Origin: Granulicella sp. L60
GTDB taxonomy: Bacteria; Acidobacteriota; Terriglobia; Terriglobales; Acidobacteriaceae
NCBI RefSeq assembly: GCF_009765825.1
Contig: NZ_LMUR01000011.1
Coordinates: 62,001-126,000 of the forward strand
Length of the DNA stretch: 64,000 nt
Direction of reading: 5' to 3'
Each line of letters starts with the position of its first letter. The first letter of the stretch is position 1. Both the position numbers and the translations under genes were made by a program. This document shows, piece after piece, positions 34,846 to 42,585 of this stretch. Below the pieces are notes generated by a model. It had not been told where the DNA came from. It did no database searches and saw only the letters and a list, made by a program, of their open reading frames with translations.

Positions 34846-37536
34846 TTAATTCATGCCCAAATCGAGCGCTGAAGTCTTGCTGACATCATGGCTCAGGTTA
34901 CGTGTGAGAGTGGCCGCGTCATTCGTGTAAATCTGAGCGTCCATAGAAGCCCTCGATACTGCGACATAAGCAAAGCGTGTATTGATGAGATCTGAGTGAA
35001 CATGGCTATCAATGTTCACCAAGACGCGCTCCGCGGTGAGTCCTTGCGAACTGTGGCTAGTCACGGCGTAGCCGTGATCGAAGTGCCGCATCTGGTTAGC
35101 ATCGAAGCTAACCGCTTTGCCGTTGTCCATCTTTACGGAGAGTTGGCCGTCTTTGTCGATGCGTTGCACGGTGCCGAGGTCGCGGTTGGCAACGCCTAAC
35201 TCTTTGGACGGCGCGGTAAAGCTCAAACGGTCGCCAACGGCAAACTCCCGTTCCCACTCGCGGTAGACGGTCACGCCGTATAAGCGTGCAGGATTGTAAG
35301 TGGCCATTGTTCCGTCTCCTTTCTGAACGGTCAGCAGATTGTCTTTGGGGTGGGTAGCTATGACCTTTGTATAGCTTTGTTTTTCAATACCGATGTCCTG
35401 ACTGCCGCGCGGATAGTAGAGTACGTCATCCACGGCATAGCGAGCGGCCCAGGTGCGGTCGGCTCCCGTCATATCAGAACGGGGAGCGAGTATGCGCATC
35501 ACGTGGTCCTCCGAGGCGACCGTGCCAAGGGCTTGCAATTCGGAACGCACGACCTGATTGATCTGACGACGCGAGGCGTTATCGGGAGAGACGACGATGG
35601 TGTTGTCCGGATTGGCAGAGTAGCTTCGTGCAATCGCCGCGGTACGCTGCTGCGCATCGGCAATCTCCGTAACGCGCCCCTGTTGTTCTAACAGGGTGAC
35701 ACCCTCTGCGACTTCGCCGCGCGACAGATGCTCGACCGCTTTCAGCAGCTCCGGGGCTGCTCGTTGACGCACGATCTGGTCAAGCTGGGTGGTCTTCATC
35801 CCGGCATTGACCAACTGCTCGAAGGGTTTGCCCGCTTCGACGCCCTGATGCTGGCGGGTGTCCCCGATGAACAACACGCGGTCGCTGGATTCGAGTTTGG
35901 CGAGGAAGTCACGCACCTGTTTGGTGCTGGCGAGACTGGATTCATCGAGCATGTAGAGATGACGGTCGGGGTCGGGCTGGCCGCGACGGACGAGGAAGCC
36001 CTGTAGGGTGTCGGCAGAGATACCGGCGTCACGGAGCTGGTTCGCGGCGCGGGAGGTCGGGGCGAAGCCTTCGACGAGATAGCCGCGTTTTTCGGCTGCT
36101 TCACGCACCGATTTCAAAAGGGTTGTTTTCCCGACACCTGCCCGTCCCTCCAGCCCTTGCACGACATCGCGAGAGGTCAGAATCTCCTCGGCGGCAGACC
36201 GCTGTCCGGCATTGAGATGCTGCAGCTTTTCGGTATGGGCGACGGCAGCTTGTATAGGCATGATCTGCTCGGCGCGCCCCTGCCCCTGTTGCATCCGGCG
36301 CAGGATTTCTTTCTCGGCGCGGATCGTTTCGGCGGTCGTGAAGCTCCGGCCTGAGTCGTGCTTCTGTCCGGGTACAAGCTGGAACTCCCCGGCTGCGACA
36401 CGCTCCTCGAACCTAGCGCGCACTTCCGAGTACGTTGTTTCACTCATACCGCGTCGCAAGGCATCGCGGTAAAGCTCGCGTTCGTCGGTGACGGCCTCGC
36501 GCTCAAAGCTGCGGTCGCGGGCATAGGTGACAGCCTGCCGCGCCACCTGTTGCGAACTCTCCCGGTCATGCTCGGGCGCATATTCCTGGCTACGCCTCCG
36601 TGCGTCCGTTACAACTTTGTCGGCCTGGTTACCGAACTCGGCGGCGATCTGCCGATGAGCGGCCAGTACCTCAGCGGGCGAATGAATCTCCTTGCGGTCA
36701 CGGGTAGAGTGCGCGGCGATCTGCGCCGCCTCCGGTCCCTGATAGCCGGTCTTTTCCAGATGCTCGCGTATCTGCTGGCTGCGCGGGCTGGAGGCGTCAA
36801 GGTACTCCTGTGAGTAGCCTTTGATCTCCGGTGCGCCACTACGTCCCGGTTCAATTTCGTAGCCGAGATTGCGGAGGCGATAGGTCAGTTCCGATTGATA
36901 TACGGCAGTGGCAAACTGCTGTGACTCGAACAGGCCGCGCTCCTGCAAGGCCCGCGTCTGTCCGTTCTCACGCACGGCGACATTGAAGATGACGGCGTGG
37001 GTGTGGAGTTGCGGCGCGGCGTAGCCGTCCACGGGGCGCGCGGTGTCATGCTCGAACTTCGCGGCGATGAACTCGCCGGTGGTTTCGGCGGCGTGGTTGC
37101 CGCCGATGCGGGCTTGCGTGTACCTCTCCAACTCGCTCAAAGCGACGTTCACCGCTTCCCGGTGTGCGTCCCTCACCCGGTCATCCCCACCGACGAGTGC
37201 GGTGAGTGAAACCGACTTGGGCGCGGAGAATGTGGCGTCCCAACCGGCACGATGTTCTACCGGCGCGACTGTCTTCCCGTCCGCGCCTTCGTACTCCTGG
37301 ACGACGCGATGACGCACAAGCTGCTCGGCGGTATGAGGGTGTTGGCCGTCCGCGAGCCGCGCAAAGTGTTCCTCGCTCACGGCACCTGCGAGGTCAAATT
37401 TTTTAGCCAGCTTGCCATGCCACTCGCCCAAAGTCCGGTCGTCTTGCTTCCAATAGTTCTGTTCGGCAGACGTGAACTCCCTGGCGTGGTATGTCTGCGC
37501 CTGCGATGCGGAGAGCGGTTTGGAGATCGTCAACAT
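34846..37536 (-). CDS. MobF family conjugative relaxase/helicase (TrwC/TraI-like)
   Basis: An 896-residue relaxase. Candidate catalytic tyrosines are Y16 and Y28 in the N-terminal stretch; the metal-binding histidine triad is H164, H178 and H180 (FEHDTARP, PQLHTHAVIFN). The C-terminal helicase has GRAGVGKTT (Walker A), MLDESSL (Walker B), FIGDTRQHQ and the late YAVTSHSSQGLTAE motif. It would nick at oriT and unwind the transferred strand. It follows the coupling-protein gene by 2 bp. oriT was not identified. Confidence 0.93.
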   Translation of the reverse strand: MLTISKPLSASQAQTYHAREFTSAEQNYWKQDDRTLGEWHGKLAKKFDLAGAVSEEHFARLADGQHPHTAEQLVRHRVVQEYEGADGKTVAPVEHRAGWDATFSAPKSVSLTALVGGDDRVRDAHREAVNVALSELERYTQARIGGNHAAETTGEFIAAKFEHDTARPVDGYAAPQLHTHAVIFNVAVRENGQTRALQERGLFESQQFATAVYQSELTYRLRNLGYEIEPGRSGAPEIKGYSQEYLDASSPRSQQIREHLEKTGYQGPEAAQIAAHSTRDRKEIHSPAEVLAAHRQIAAEFGNQADKVVTDARRRSQEYAPEHDRESSQQVARQAVTYARDRSFEREAVTDERELYRDALRRGMSETTYSEVRARFEERVAAGEFQLVPGQKHDSGRSFTTAETIRAEKEILRRMQQGQGRAEQIMPIQAAVAHTEKLQHLNAGQRSAAEEILTSRDVVQGLEGRAGVGKTTLLKSVREAAEKRGYLVEGFAPTSRAANQLRDAGISADTLQGFLVRRGQPDPDRHLYMLDESSLASTKQVRDFLAKLESSDRVLFIGDTRQHQGVEAGKPFEQLVNAGMKTTQLDQIVRQRAAPELLKAVEHLSRGEVAEGVTLLEQQGRVTEIADAQQRTAAIARSYSANPDNTIVVSPDNASRRQINQVVRSELQALGTVASEDHVMRILAPRSDMTGADRTWAARYAVDDVLYYPRGSQDIGIEKQSYTKVIATHPKDNLLTVQKGDGTMATYNPARLYGVTVYREWEREFAVGDRLSFTAPSKELGVANRDLGTVQRIDKDGQLSVKMDNGKAVSFDANQMRHFDHGYAVTSHSSQGLTAERVLVNIDSHVHSDLINTRFAYVAVSRASMDAQIYTNDAATLTRNLSHDVSKTSALDLGMN

Positions 37537-37538
37537 AG

Positions 37539-39344
37539 TTAATCTCCCAACGAGAATCCTGTCTCGACCGGCTCGTCTTCGCTATCGCCGTGAACGGTGG
37601 TTGCCGATATGCCAGCCGACTTCGGCGACTTCTTCGTGAGGGTTTTTGGGTCGAAGGTAAGGTCATCGTCGTCCAGCGGACACGGCACGAACGCGGGCTG
37701 GGTGGCCGGGATGTCGTGATAAGCAAATGAGAATCTGGCGACCATGTTTCCCAGCTTTAAGAAAGCGTGCCTGTCAGGGAGTCCGGAGATTTCCGAGTCC
37801 AGTACCAAGGGTTCGACCTGGCGCTCGATGCTGAAATTATTGCCCGCCCGCAGCCCAGTGGAGTGCGTCTCCCGCAGCCGCTCGATCTCAACCTTGCCAA
37901 TGGCGTTTGACACCCACTCGGCGGCCTTGGGCTCCGTGATTTTCAGGAATATCTTGGTGGCTGGCTGTGACAGCATGACCTCAGCGAGATGACCGTAAAT
38001 CATCTCAAGCTGTGCCTTGCCTTGGAAGCCAAGGATAAGAGGGTTTTTCGCCTTTCTGTTTTCGGTGATCGCGGTATGAAGTTGCGGGAGACGTTGCAGA
38101 CTTGCCAGCTCGTCCAGCACGAACCAGACGGGATGCTGGCTCTCTTTCGGCTCGTTCAAGAGACGCAATACGAGCAGGTCGATCCATAGGCTGTGAAGCG
38201 GACGCAGGGCCTCGCGTTCGCTTGGCTTCGATGTAAGGAAGATCCATCCTTTGCGTTCTTCCGCCCATTCGGTCGCAGTCCAATGACTCGCGGCCTTCTC
38301 TTTCCGCGGAAGCATTCGCAGGCTATCGGCGATCAAACCGAGTGAGGCCAGGACGCCGTTGCGCTGCTGCTGCGCTCCCTTCGCAATCATCATCGCCATC
38401 TCCGTGTTCTGGACGCGGCGGTCGATCTCGTCGGGGTTCGCCATCCACTCCACCAACTCCTGCGGCGATGGGCCGAAGGTCAGCAGATGGGCGAAGATTT
38501 TCTGCGGGGTCTCAGTGAAAAATTCGCCTTTCTTGTCCGTTGTCGGTTGGTACAAGGACGCGGCAATGGCCCTGGCTTCGGCGCGGCGGCGCAACTCCTC
38601 CGATGGCCCCCAATAGGGGCAGCGTGCATCGAGAGGATTCAAAATGATGTCGCCGCGACTGGGGTCATAGAATCGCTGCACGAACTCGCAGGCAGGGTCA
38701 TACACGATGGCAGAATGGCCGCGTTCCTTAATCTGTACGAGGAGCTGCATAACCAGTCTCGACTTGCCCGCGCCAGTATCGCCCATGATCTCGATGTGCT
38801 GTCCTTCGGCGCGTTGCGGGATACGCATGAGGTGTTTCGACTCGGTGGTTTTGAACCCGACGCCATCGCCTCGGACGGCTTTATTGAAGCCGTTCGGAGA
38901 GACCAAGACCGGCCCTTTCAAGAGCCGCCCGTACTTCATCTCTTTGAGCCGTTGAATATCTCTACGGACGGCGAACGGGAGCTGGAAAAAAAAGGCGACA
39001 AGCCCTGATAAGAGGGGAAGACGGAAGATGGCCGCGAATGTATCTCCGTCGTAAACGAAGCGCCGCAGGTAGTCGTGAAGGGGCTGATTCATGTAACCGA
39101 CCTTCGCTCCCCGATATAGAAAAACAACCCCTGCGGCACGAGCAGCCGGGGAGAGTGCAAGTGGAATCGGCTTGCCGATCGGCTGTGGCGTGGAACCTGG
39201 CTGCACATCGGCCTCGGTAACAGGCCGGACGTGATGCTGGCGGTCGGCTACCGTCACAAGCTGATACTCGCTGCTCTGGTGCATCGTGCCGAGGAAGCCC
39301 GTTTCGAAATAGCAGGAGAGATAGTAGCGTTGCAGCGGGCTCAT
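37539..39344 (-). CDS. Conjugative coupling protein (TrwB/TraD/VirD4-like)
   Basis: A 601-residue ATPase. N-terminal hydrophobic segments lie near residues 67-77 and 106-127, Walker A GDTGAGKSR is near 188, and Walker B WFVLDELASLQRLPQLHTAI and ILGFQGKAQLEMIYG follow, as in TrwB. It links the relaxase to a mating channel at the inner membrane. ATG 39344 has AGGATAGGG upstream; a longer frame to 39392 only reads the opposite frame of the integrase stump. No channel genes lie nearby, so the element depends on a helper for transfer. Confidence 0.92.
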   Translation of the reverse strand: MSPLQRYYLSCYFETGFLGTMHQSSEYQLVTVADRQHHVRPVTEADVQPGSTPQPIGKPIPLALSPAARAAGVVFLYRGAKVGYMNQPLHDYLRRFVYDGDTFAAIFRLPLLSGLVAFFFQLPFAVRRDIQRLKEMKYGRLLKGPVLVSPNGFNKAVRGDGVGFKTTESKHLMRIPQRAEGQHIEIMGDTGAGKSRLVMQLLVQIKERGHSAIVYDPACEFVQRFYDPSRGDIILNPLDARCPYWGPSEELRRRAEARAIAASLYQPTTDKKGEFFTETPQKIFAHLLTFGPSPQELVEWMANPDEIDRRVQNTEMAMMIAKGAQQQRNGVLASLGLIADSLRMLPRKEKAASHWTATEWAEERKGWIFLTSKPSEREALRPLHSLWIDLLVLRLLNEPKESQHPVWFVLDELASLQRLPQLHTAITENRKAKNPLILGFQGKAQLEMIYGHLAEVMLSQPATKIFLKITEPKAAEWVSNAIGKVEIERLRETHSTGLRAGNNFSIERQVEPLVLDSEISGLPDRHAFLKLGNMVARFSFAYHDIPATQPAFVPCPLDDDDLTFDPKTLTKKSPKSAGISATTVHGDSEDEPVETGFSLGD

Positions 39345-39570
39345 CGCGAACCCTATCCTGCCGCGCATTGATTTCGGAGCGAAGGTTCTCAACCTCCCGT
39401 TTTACAGCGGCCTTCGTGGGGAATTGTTCTACATCTCCGATGGTCTTTTTGCGCTGGACTCGGCTTCCGTCTGCCTGCAACTCACGCCAGCGGTATACCC
39501 AAACATCAAGGTGGCCTTTGGCGCGTGGTACACGTTCGATCGATCCTTCTTGGTAACGAGTGGTGGACAT
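39345..39570 (-). pseudogene. Integrase N-terminal stump
   Basis: The first about 70 codons (MSTTRYQEGSIERVPRAKGH, then VWVYRWRELQADGSRVQRKK and VKREVENLRSEINARQDR) look like the arm-binding N-terminus of a site-specific integrase. Then the sequence passes into the coupling-protein gene in another frame, so the catalytic domain is missing. The frame technically continues to 38962, but that part is antisense-like by-product of the coupling gene's codons. It probably marks an old recombination junction. Confidence 0.65.
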
Positions 39571-39580
39571 TTGATCTCCA

Positions 39581-39799
39581 TCACTCGACGGGCTGGCAGC
39601 TTGATTTTACTTGCTGCGCGGCCCATGCGGTCAAGTCGACGGCGCGGAACCGCCAGTGTTTGCCGAGACGGAGGGCGGGAAGCTGTGAGAGCCGAGCCAT
39701 TTTGATGACGGTCTTTTCATGGATTCCGAGGTAGGTTGCGGCATCGGCAGGATGCCATAGAGGTTCGAAGCAGTTTGGGGTGCTGTATACGGCGTCCAT
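39581..39799 (-). CDS. AlpA/excisionase-like helix-turn-helix protein
   Basis: A 72-residue MerR-like small HTH protein: FEPLWHPADAATYLGIHEKT, then VIKMARLSQLPALRLGKHWR and FRAVDLTAWAAQQ. The pattern is typical of excisionase (Xis)/AlpA family proteins (HTH_17). Such proteins direct integrase or activate it. It lies just upstream of the integrase stump, 10 bp apart, so the original pair was probably xis-int; the partner is now broken. Confidence 0.75.
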   Translation of the reverse strand: MDAVYSTPNCFEPLWHPADAATYLGIHEKTVIKMARLSQLPALRLGKHWRFRAVDLTAWAAQQVKSSCQPVE

Positions 39800-39805
39800 G
39801 AGAGT

Positions 39806-39840
39806 CAATACCCAAGGCCCAACCGGTCCCAGCGGTATTG
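39806..39840. promoter_or_regulatory. Inverted repeat upstream of the excisionase-like gene
   Basis: CAATACC (39806-39812) and GGTATTG (39834-39840) are perfect 7-bp arms 21 bp apart. The repeat sits directly before the excisionase-like start. It could be an operator for this HTH protein, or an attachment or oriT-type site; nothing decides between these. Confidence 0.4.
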
Positions 39841-39863
39841 AATTTCAAAATTGCTCTGAGGCT

Positions 39864-40508
39864 TCATCCACAGATAAATTCAGATGTGACTTTCAGCTCT
39901 GCTATCCACTCCAACAAAACGGAGACCGAAGCGGCTGGCTTTGATTTTAGAAGCATCTCAGAGGTGCGGAGAGCGGTGGACAAGAGATAGAGGGAACCGA
40001 TCCTTTGCGCGGCTTCAGCACTCAGACGATTCCGGTGGCCGTAGAAGTTTCTGAAAACTGGAAGGTCAACGAAGACACGCTGTCCCATAGAAAAGGCCGC
40101 CTGCATCTGTCCGTACTGTGAACAGTTCGTAATTCGACACACTTCCAGAAGCACGTTAGGGTCATGCCAAGGTGGTTCATCCCGCCGAGACCATTCACCG
40201 GCGCTGTTCGGCGTTGCATATCTATTGAATCTCACAATCGCTTTTCTGATAGCATCGTTGGTCGACATGCCCGAAGGCGCAACGGAGATAGTTATTCGAC
40301 TTTCCGTCTTCGCATTTATGACGCAAGAAAGATAGAAAGCTTTTGAGAACTGCGCCCAAGCGTTCAAGGTTTCAATCGTGACAAAAGCCACAATGGGGTC
40401 GCGCTCGTGCGGAGGAAGTACTTGTGTAACAGAAAGTCTCCGCTCAAGTCGCTCAAGTCTTGCGACGAAGGTCGATCGAAGCTTAAGTAGATTCTTGCAG
40501 CGATTCAT
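39864..40508 (-). CDS. Hypothetical protein, 214 aa
   Basis: A 214-residue soluble protein that I do not recognise (FVARLERLERRLSVTQVLPP, FVDLPVFRNFYGHRNRLSAE). It is mainly helical. Its start is 15 bp past the stop of the DUF262 remnant, in the same direction, so the two were probably one operon in which this was the second gene. The 'FRNFYGHRN' patch is like HEPN-type or MAE_28990/MAE_18760-like proteins that pair with DUF262 genes, but this is a weak impression. Confidence 0.6.
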   Translation of the reverse strand: MNRCKNLLKLRSTFVARLERLERRLSVTQVLPPHERDPIVAFVTIETLNAWAQFSKAFYLSCVINAKTESRITISVAPSGMSTNDAIRKAIVRFNRYATPNSAGEWSRRDEPPWHDPNVLLEVCRITNCSQYGQMQAAFSMGQRVFVDLPVFRNFYGHRNRLSAEAAQRIGSLYLLSTALRTSEMLLKSKPAASVSVLLEWIAELKVTSEFICG

Positions 40509-40523
40509 TGTTGACGTGGCAGA

Positions 40524-41267
40524 TCAAGGAAGCAGAGCGGGTTCCAGGGCTTTTGATAACCATGTGAAGCGTATACGACGCTGTTCAATCCGATTAGTCG
40601 CCTTGGCACAGGCAGCCACATAGTGAGCGAACGCAGGAAAAGCTGCCGGTTCATCAAGAGCTGAAGACAACGCGGTCAGGTTGGGCAAAGCAAAGCCACG
40701 GTCTATCTGAAGACGAGCTAGCCGAGGATAGTCAGTGTCCAGAGAAGCTAGTGGGTTTTGGGCGTGAGTAACCGCTAGAAGGAGACTGTAGAAATTGTAT
40801 GACTTCATCAGCGATGATTCGCGAATCTCAGGCCAGCCCACGATGAGATTCATCGCATCGGTGAGTCTGGTCGCAAATTGTTTCGCCTCTGGAAACGCGG
40901 CTTCGTGATCGGTATAAAACTTATCTAGACTCGTGTCCGAAGCACTCCTAATGCCTGCCAGGAATGTGTAAAAGATGTCTGAAAGCAGCGATGCGTCTGC
41001 CATCCGGCTCAATTGCTTTTCTTTGAATACCCCGAGCTGTTTCAGCGCATCCGCATATCGCTCAGTCATCTCGACTATGAACCACTTGAGTTCGCCTTGA
41101 TGTGTAGCGTGTCGCTTTTCTTGCGGGTTTAGAGGCACCGTATATGAATTCATCCTGCGGAATACTTGGCGGATATCCTCCGGCGTCGCTCCGACAAAAA
41201 GGTCAACGGTAAGTGGCCGGAATTGCAGAGAGCGTAATTCAGGAGTCCATTCGCGGCGGAAAAAAGC
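40524..41267 (-). pseudogene. DUF262 protein, C-terminal remnant
   Basis: The open frame from 41267 reads FFRREWTPELRSLQFRPLTV, then DLFVGATPEDIRQVFRRMNS and YTVPLNPQEKRHATHQGELK, the second half of a DUF262 (GmrS-like, ParB-fold) domain, and continues through a helical C-terminal region to 40524. The N-terminal half with the usual DGQQR-type motif is absent: a TAA at 41268-41270 blocks the frame and the sequence beyond it does not match in any frame I read. An internal ATG at 41153 could start a 209-residue product, but it would lack the domain core. Confidence 0.65.
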
Positions 41268-41321
41268 TTACGGAGCTCCAGTTGGAGGCCGATTCAGGCC
41301 CGTTTTGATCGTTACTTTAAG

Positions 41322-41726
41322 TCAAGACAACAGTGGAAACGGTCCCAATGCAACCGGCTTTGCCGCGGGGGGGGCCAAAATCTCCAAATTGCAACGCCGC
41401 ATTTTGAGTTGTCTCAGGCATCCACATACCCAATTCTGCGGGTCCGTGATCGTCAGCGTCAGAATCGGAGGAAGAAAAAAGAAATTATAACCGAGCATTG
41501 CGACAACGGATGCCGCGAGGGCCGGTCTGCTCCCCATGTGAATGGCTGTAAAAAGTACACCAAGCAGCAGGGCGAATCCGATGGTTGTTGTATTGACCCT
41601 GCCCTCGAGAGGGGCCAGCAGGAGCACAAGAAGAGCAAGGCAGATGCTCGATGCCAGGGTACGTCTCATCACGCTTTTAGAAAGGAATGATTGGATACTA
41701 CTGAAGATCATGATGGACTGCGGCAT
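41322..41726 (-). pseudogene. DUF4118 (KdpD-type) sensor kinase, N-terminal remnant
   Basis: About the first 100 codons encode three hydrophobic segments, with the DUF4118 signature MLGYNFFFLPPILTLTITDP then QNWV, found at the membrane domain of KdpD-like histidine kinases. After residue 100 (base 41427) the match stops and unrelated residues follow to a stop. The kinase domain is missing. The break is the likely right end of the inserted island. Confidence 0.6.
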
Positions 41727-41895
41727 ACTGATCTCAGTTTAGTGGAAGATCATCCACGTTACACACCTTTCCAGCGCGTAGCTGAGTCGATGCAGCGGCT
41801 CTCATATGACTTTTATATGGACTTTTTTCGACCTCCTAATTCGATTTTGAAGTGTAATCACTTTGGCTCGAAAGGTGGTGGTTCAGGTGGTGACG

Positions 41896-42123
41896 ATGTC
41901 TACTGGGATTGCGGTGTTATCGCTTGTCATAGGCCTGGGGATAGTTTTCTTTTTGTGGGTGCTCTACCATTTCATGCAAGAGAGCAGGAATCCAAAATCT
42001 CACGAAGAAATTCATGCCCAGGTGAATCGATCATTAGAGAACCTTGGTCCAGAGGATCGTAGGTCATTGTCCCGATCTGTTGTGCTTACGGCACTGCTTC
42101 TCAGAAGCCTCATTCCTCACTGA
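41896..42123 (+). CDS. Small single-span membrane protein
   Basis: A 75-residue protein with one N-terminal membrane helix (GIAVLSLVIGLGIVFFLWVL) and a short charged tail (HEEIHAQVNRSLENLGPEDR). The ATG at 41896 has AGGTGGTG just upstream. It overlaps the end of the convergent 143-aa gene by 14 bp. Family unknown. Confidence 0.5.
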   Translation: MSTGIAVLSLVIGLGIVFFLWVLYHFMQESRNPKSHEEIHAQVNRSLENLGPEDRRSLSRSVVLTALLLRSLIPH

Positions 42124-42541
42124 GACTGAGATACCGTTCCATACTGTCAAGGCGGGCTCGGCCTTTTTCGGAGCCGTCTGTTAGCTTCTGAAGGTTCTGG
42201 AATAGCTCGGGAAGGCTGTTTCTTTGCCGGAAGTCTTCGATATAACGGCGTATCTTGGCGAACTGGAAGTACATTTCGGGACAGGCATCATAGACGAGAT
42301 CTTCCTCGAGGGCTCCGTGAAGAACCATGGTGGCGACCATATCCCAGTATCCGTAAACTTGCAGAACATAAGCTGTCTGTTGATCGGCTGCAGCCATCAC
42401 GATAAGAAAATCTTCCAAAGAGCGAGGTGAGAACTTTCCGCCCACGTAACTTCGTGCGGAACGCATCACGGGTTCTCTCCGGAGTTCATACAGTCTGACA
42501 ATCAGGTCCGCCTGTCGGATTGCTGTATCTGTAACTTTCAT
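42110..42541 (-). CDS. Hypothetical helical protein, 143 aa
   Basis: A 143-residue helical protein (ADLIVRLYELRREPVMRSAR, then YWDMVATMVLHGALEEDLVY, FQFAKIRRYIEDF), with the look of DUF4760-type proteins. No enzymatic motif is present. AAGGAGA precedes ATG 42541 at good spacing. It lies 44 bp downstream of the start-side end of the sensor kinase gene's stop and may be in its operon. Confidence 0.65.
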   Translation of the reverse strand: MKVTDTAIRQADLIVRLYELRREPVMRSARSYVGGKFSPRSLEDFLIVMAAADQQTAYVLQVYGYWDMVATMVLHGALEEDLVYDACPEMYFQFAKIRRYIEDFRQRNSLPELFQNLQKLTDGSEKGRARLDSMERYLSLSEE

Positions 42542-42585
42542 ATTGTCTCCTTGTCAGTCTTGAGCTTCATAAGAAGTGCGAAACG

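Larger units (their letters stand above)
15240..41427. mobile_element. Accessory island (mobilizable element with defence genes)
   Basis: A composite region bounded on the left by the ardC inverted repeat and on the right by two truncated genes (DUF262 and DUF4118 remnants). It carries a RIT element, two ardC genes, a restriction-modification block, a MobF relaxase, a coupling protein, an integrase stump and an excisionase-like regulator. No type IV secretion channel genes are present, so it could be mobilized only with help. The exact ends are inferred from where recognisable genes break off; no direct-repeat attachment sites were found. Confidence 0.5.

Noticed and set aside
38962..39345. 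Integrase frame continuing as a 202-aa protein
   Set aside because: After about residue 70 it loses all resemblance and simply reads the coupling-protein gene in another frame.
41691..42062. 123-aa frame upstream of the small membrane protein
   Set aside because: Overlaps the better-supported frame with a membrane helix and ribosome site; its composition is random-looking.
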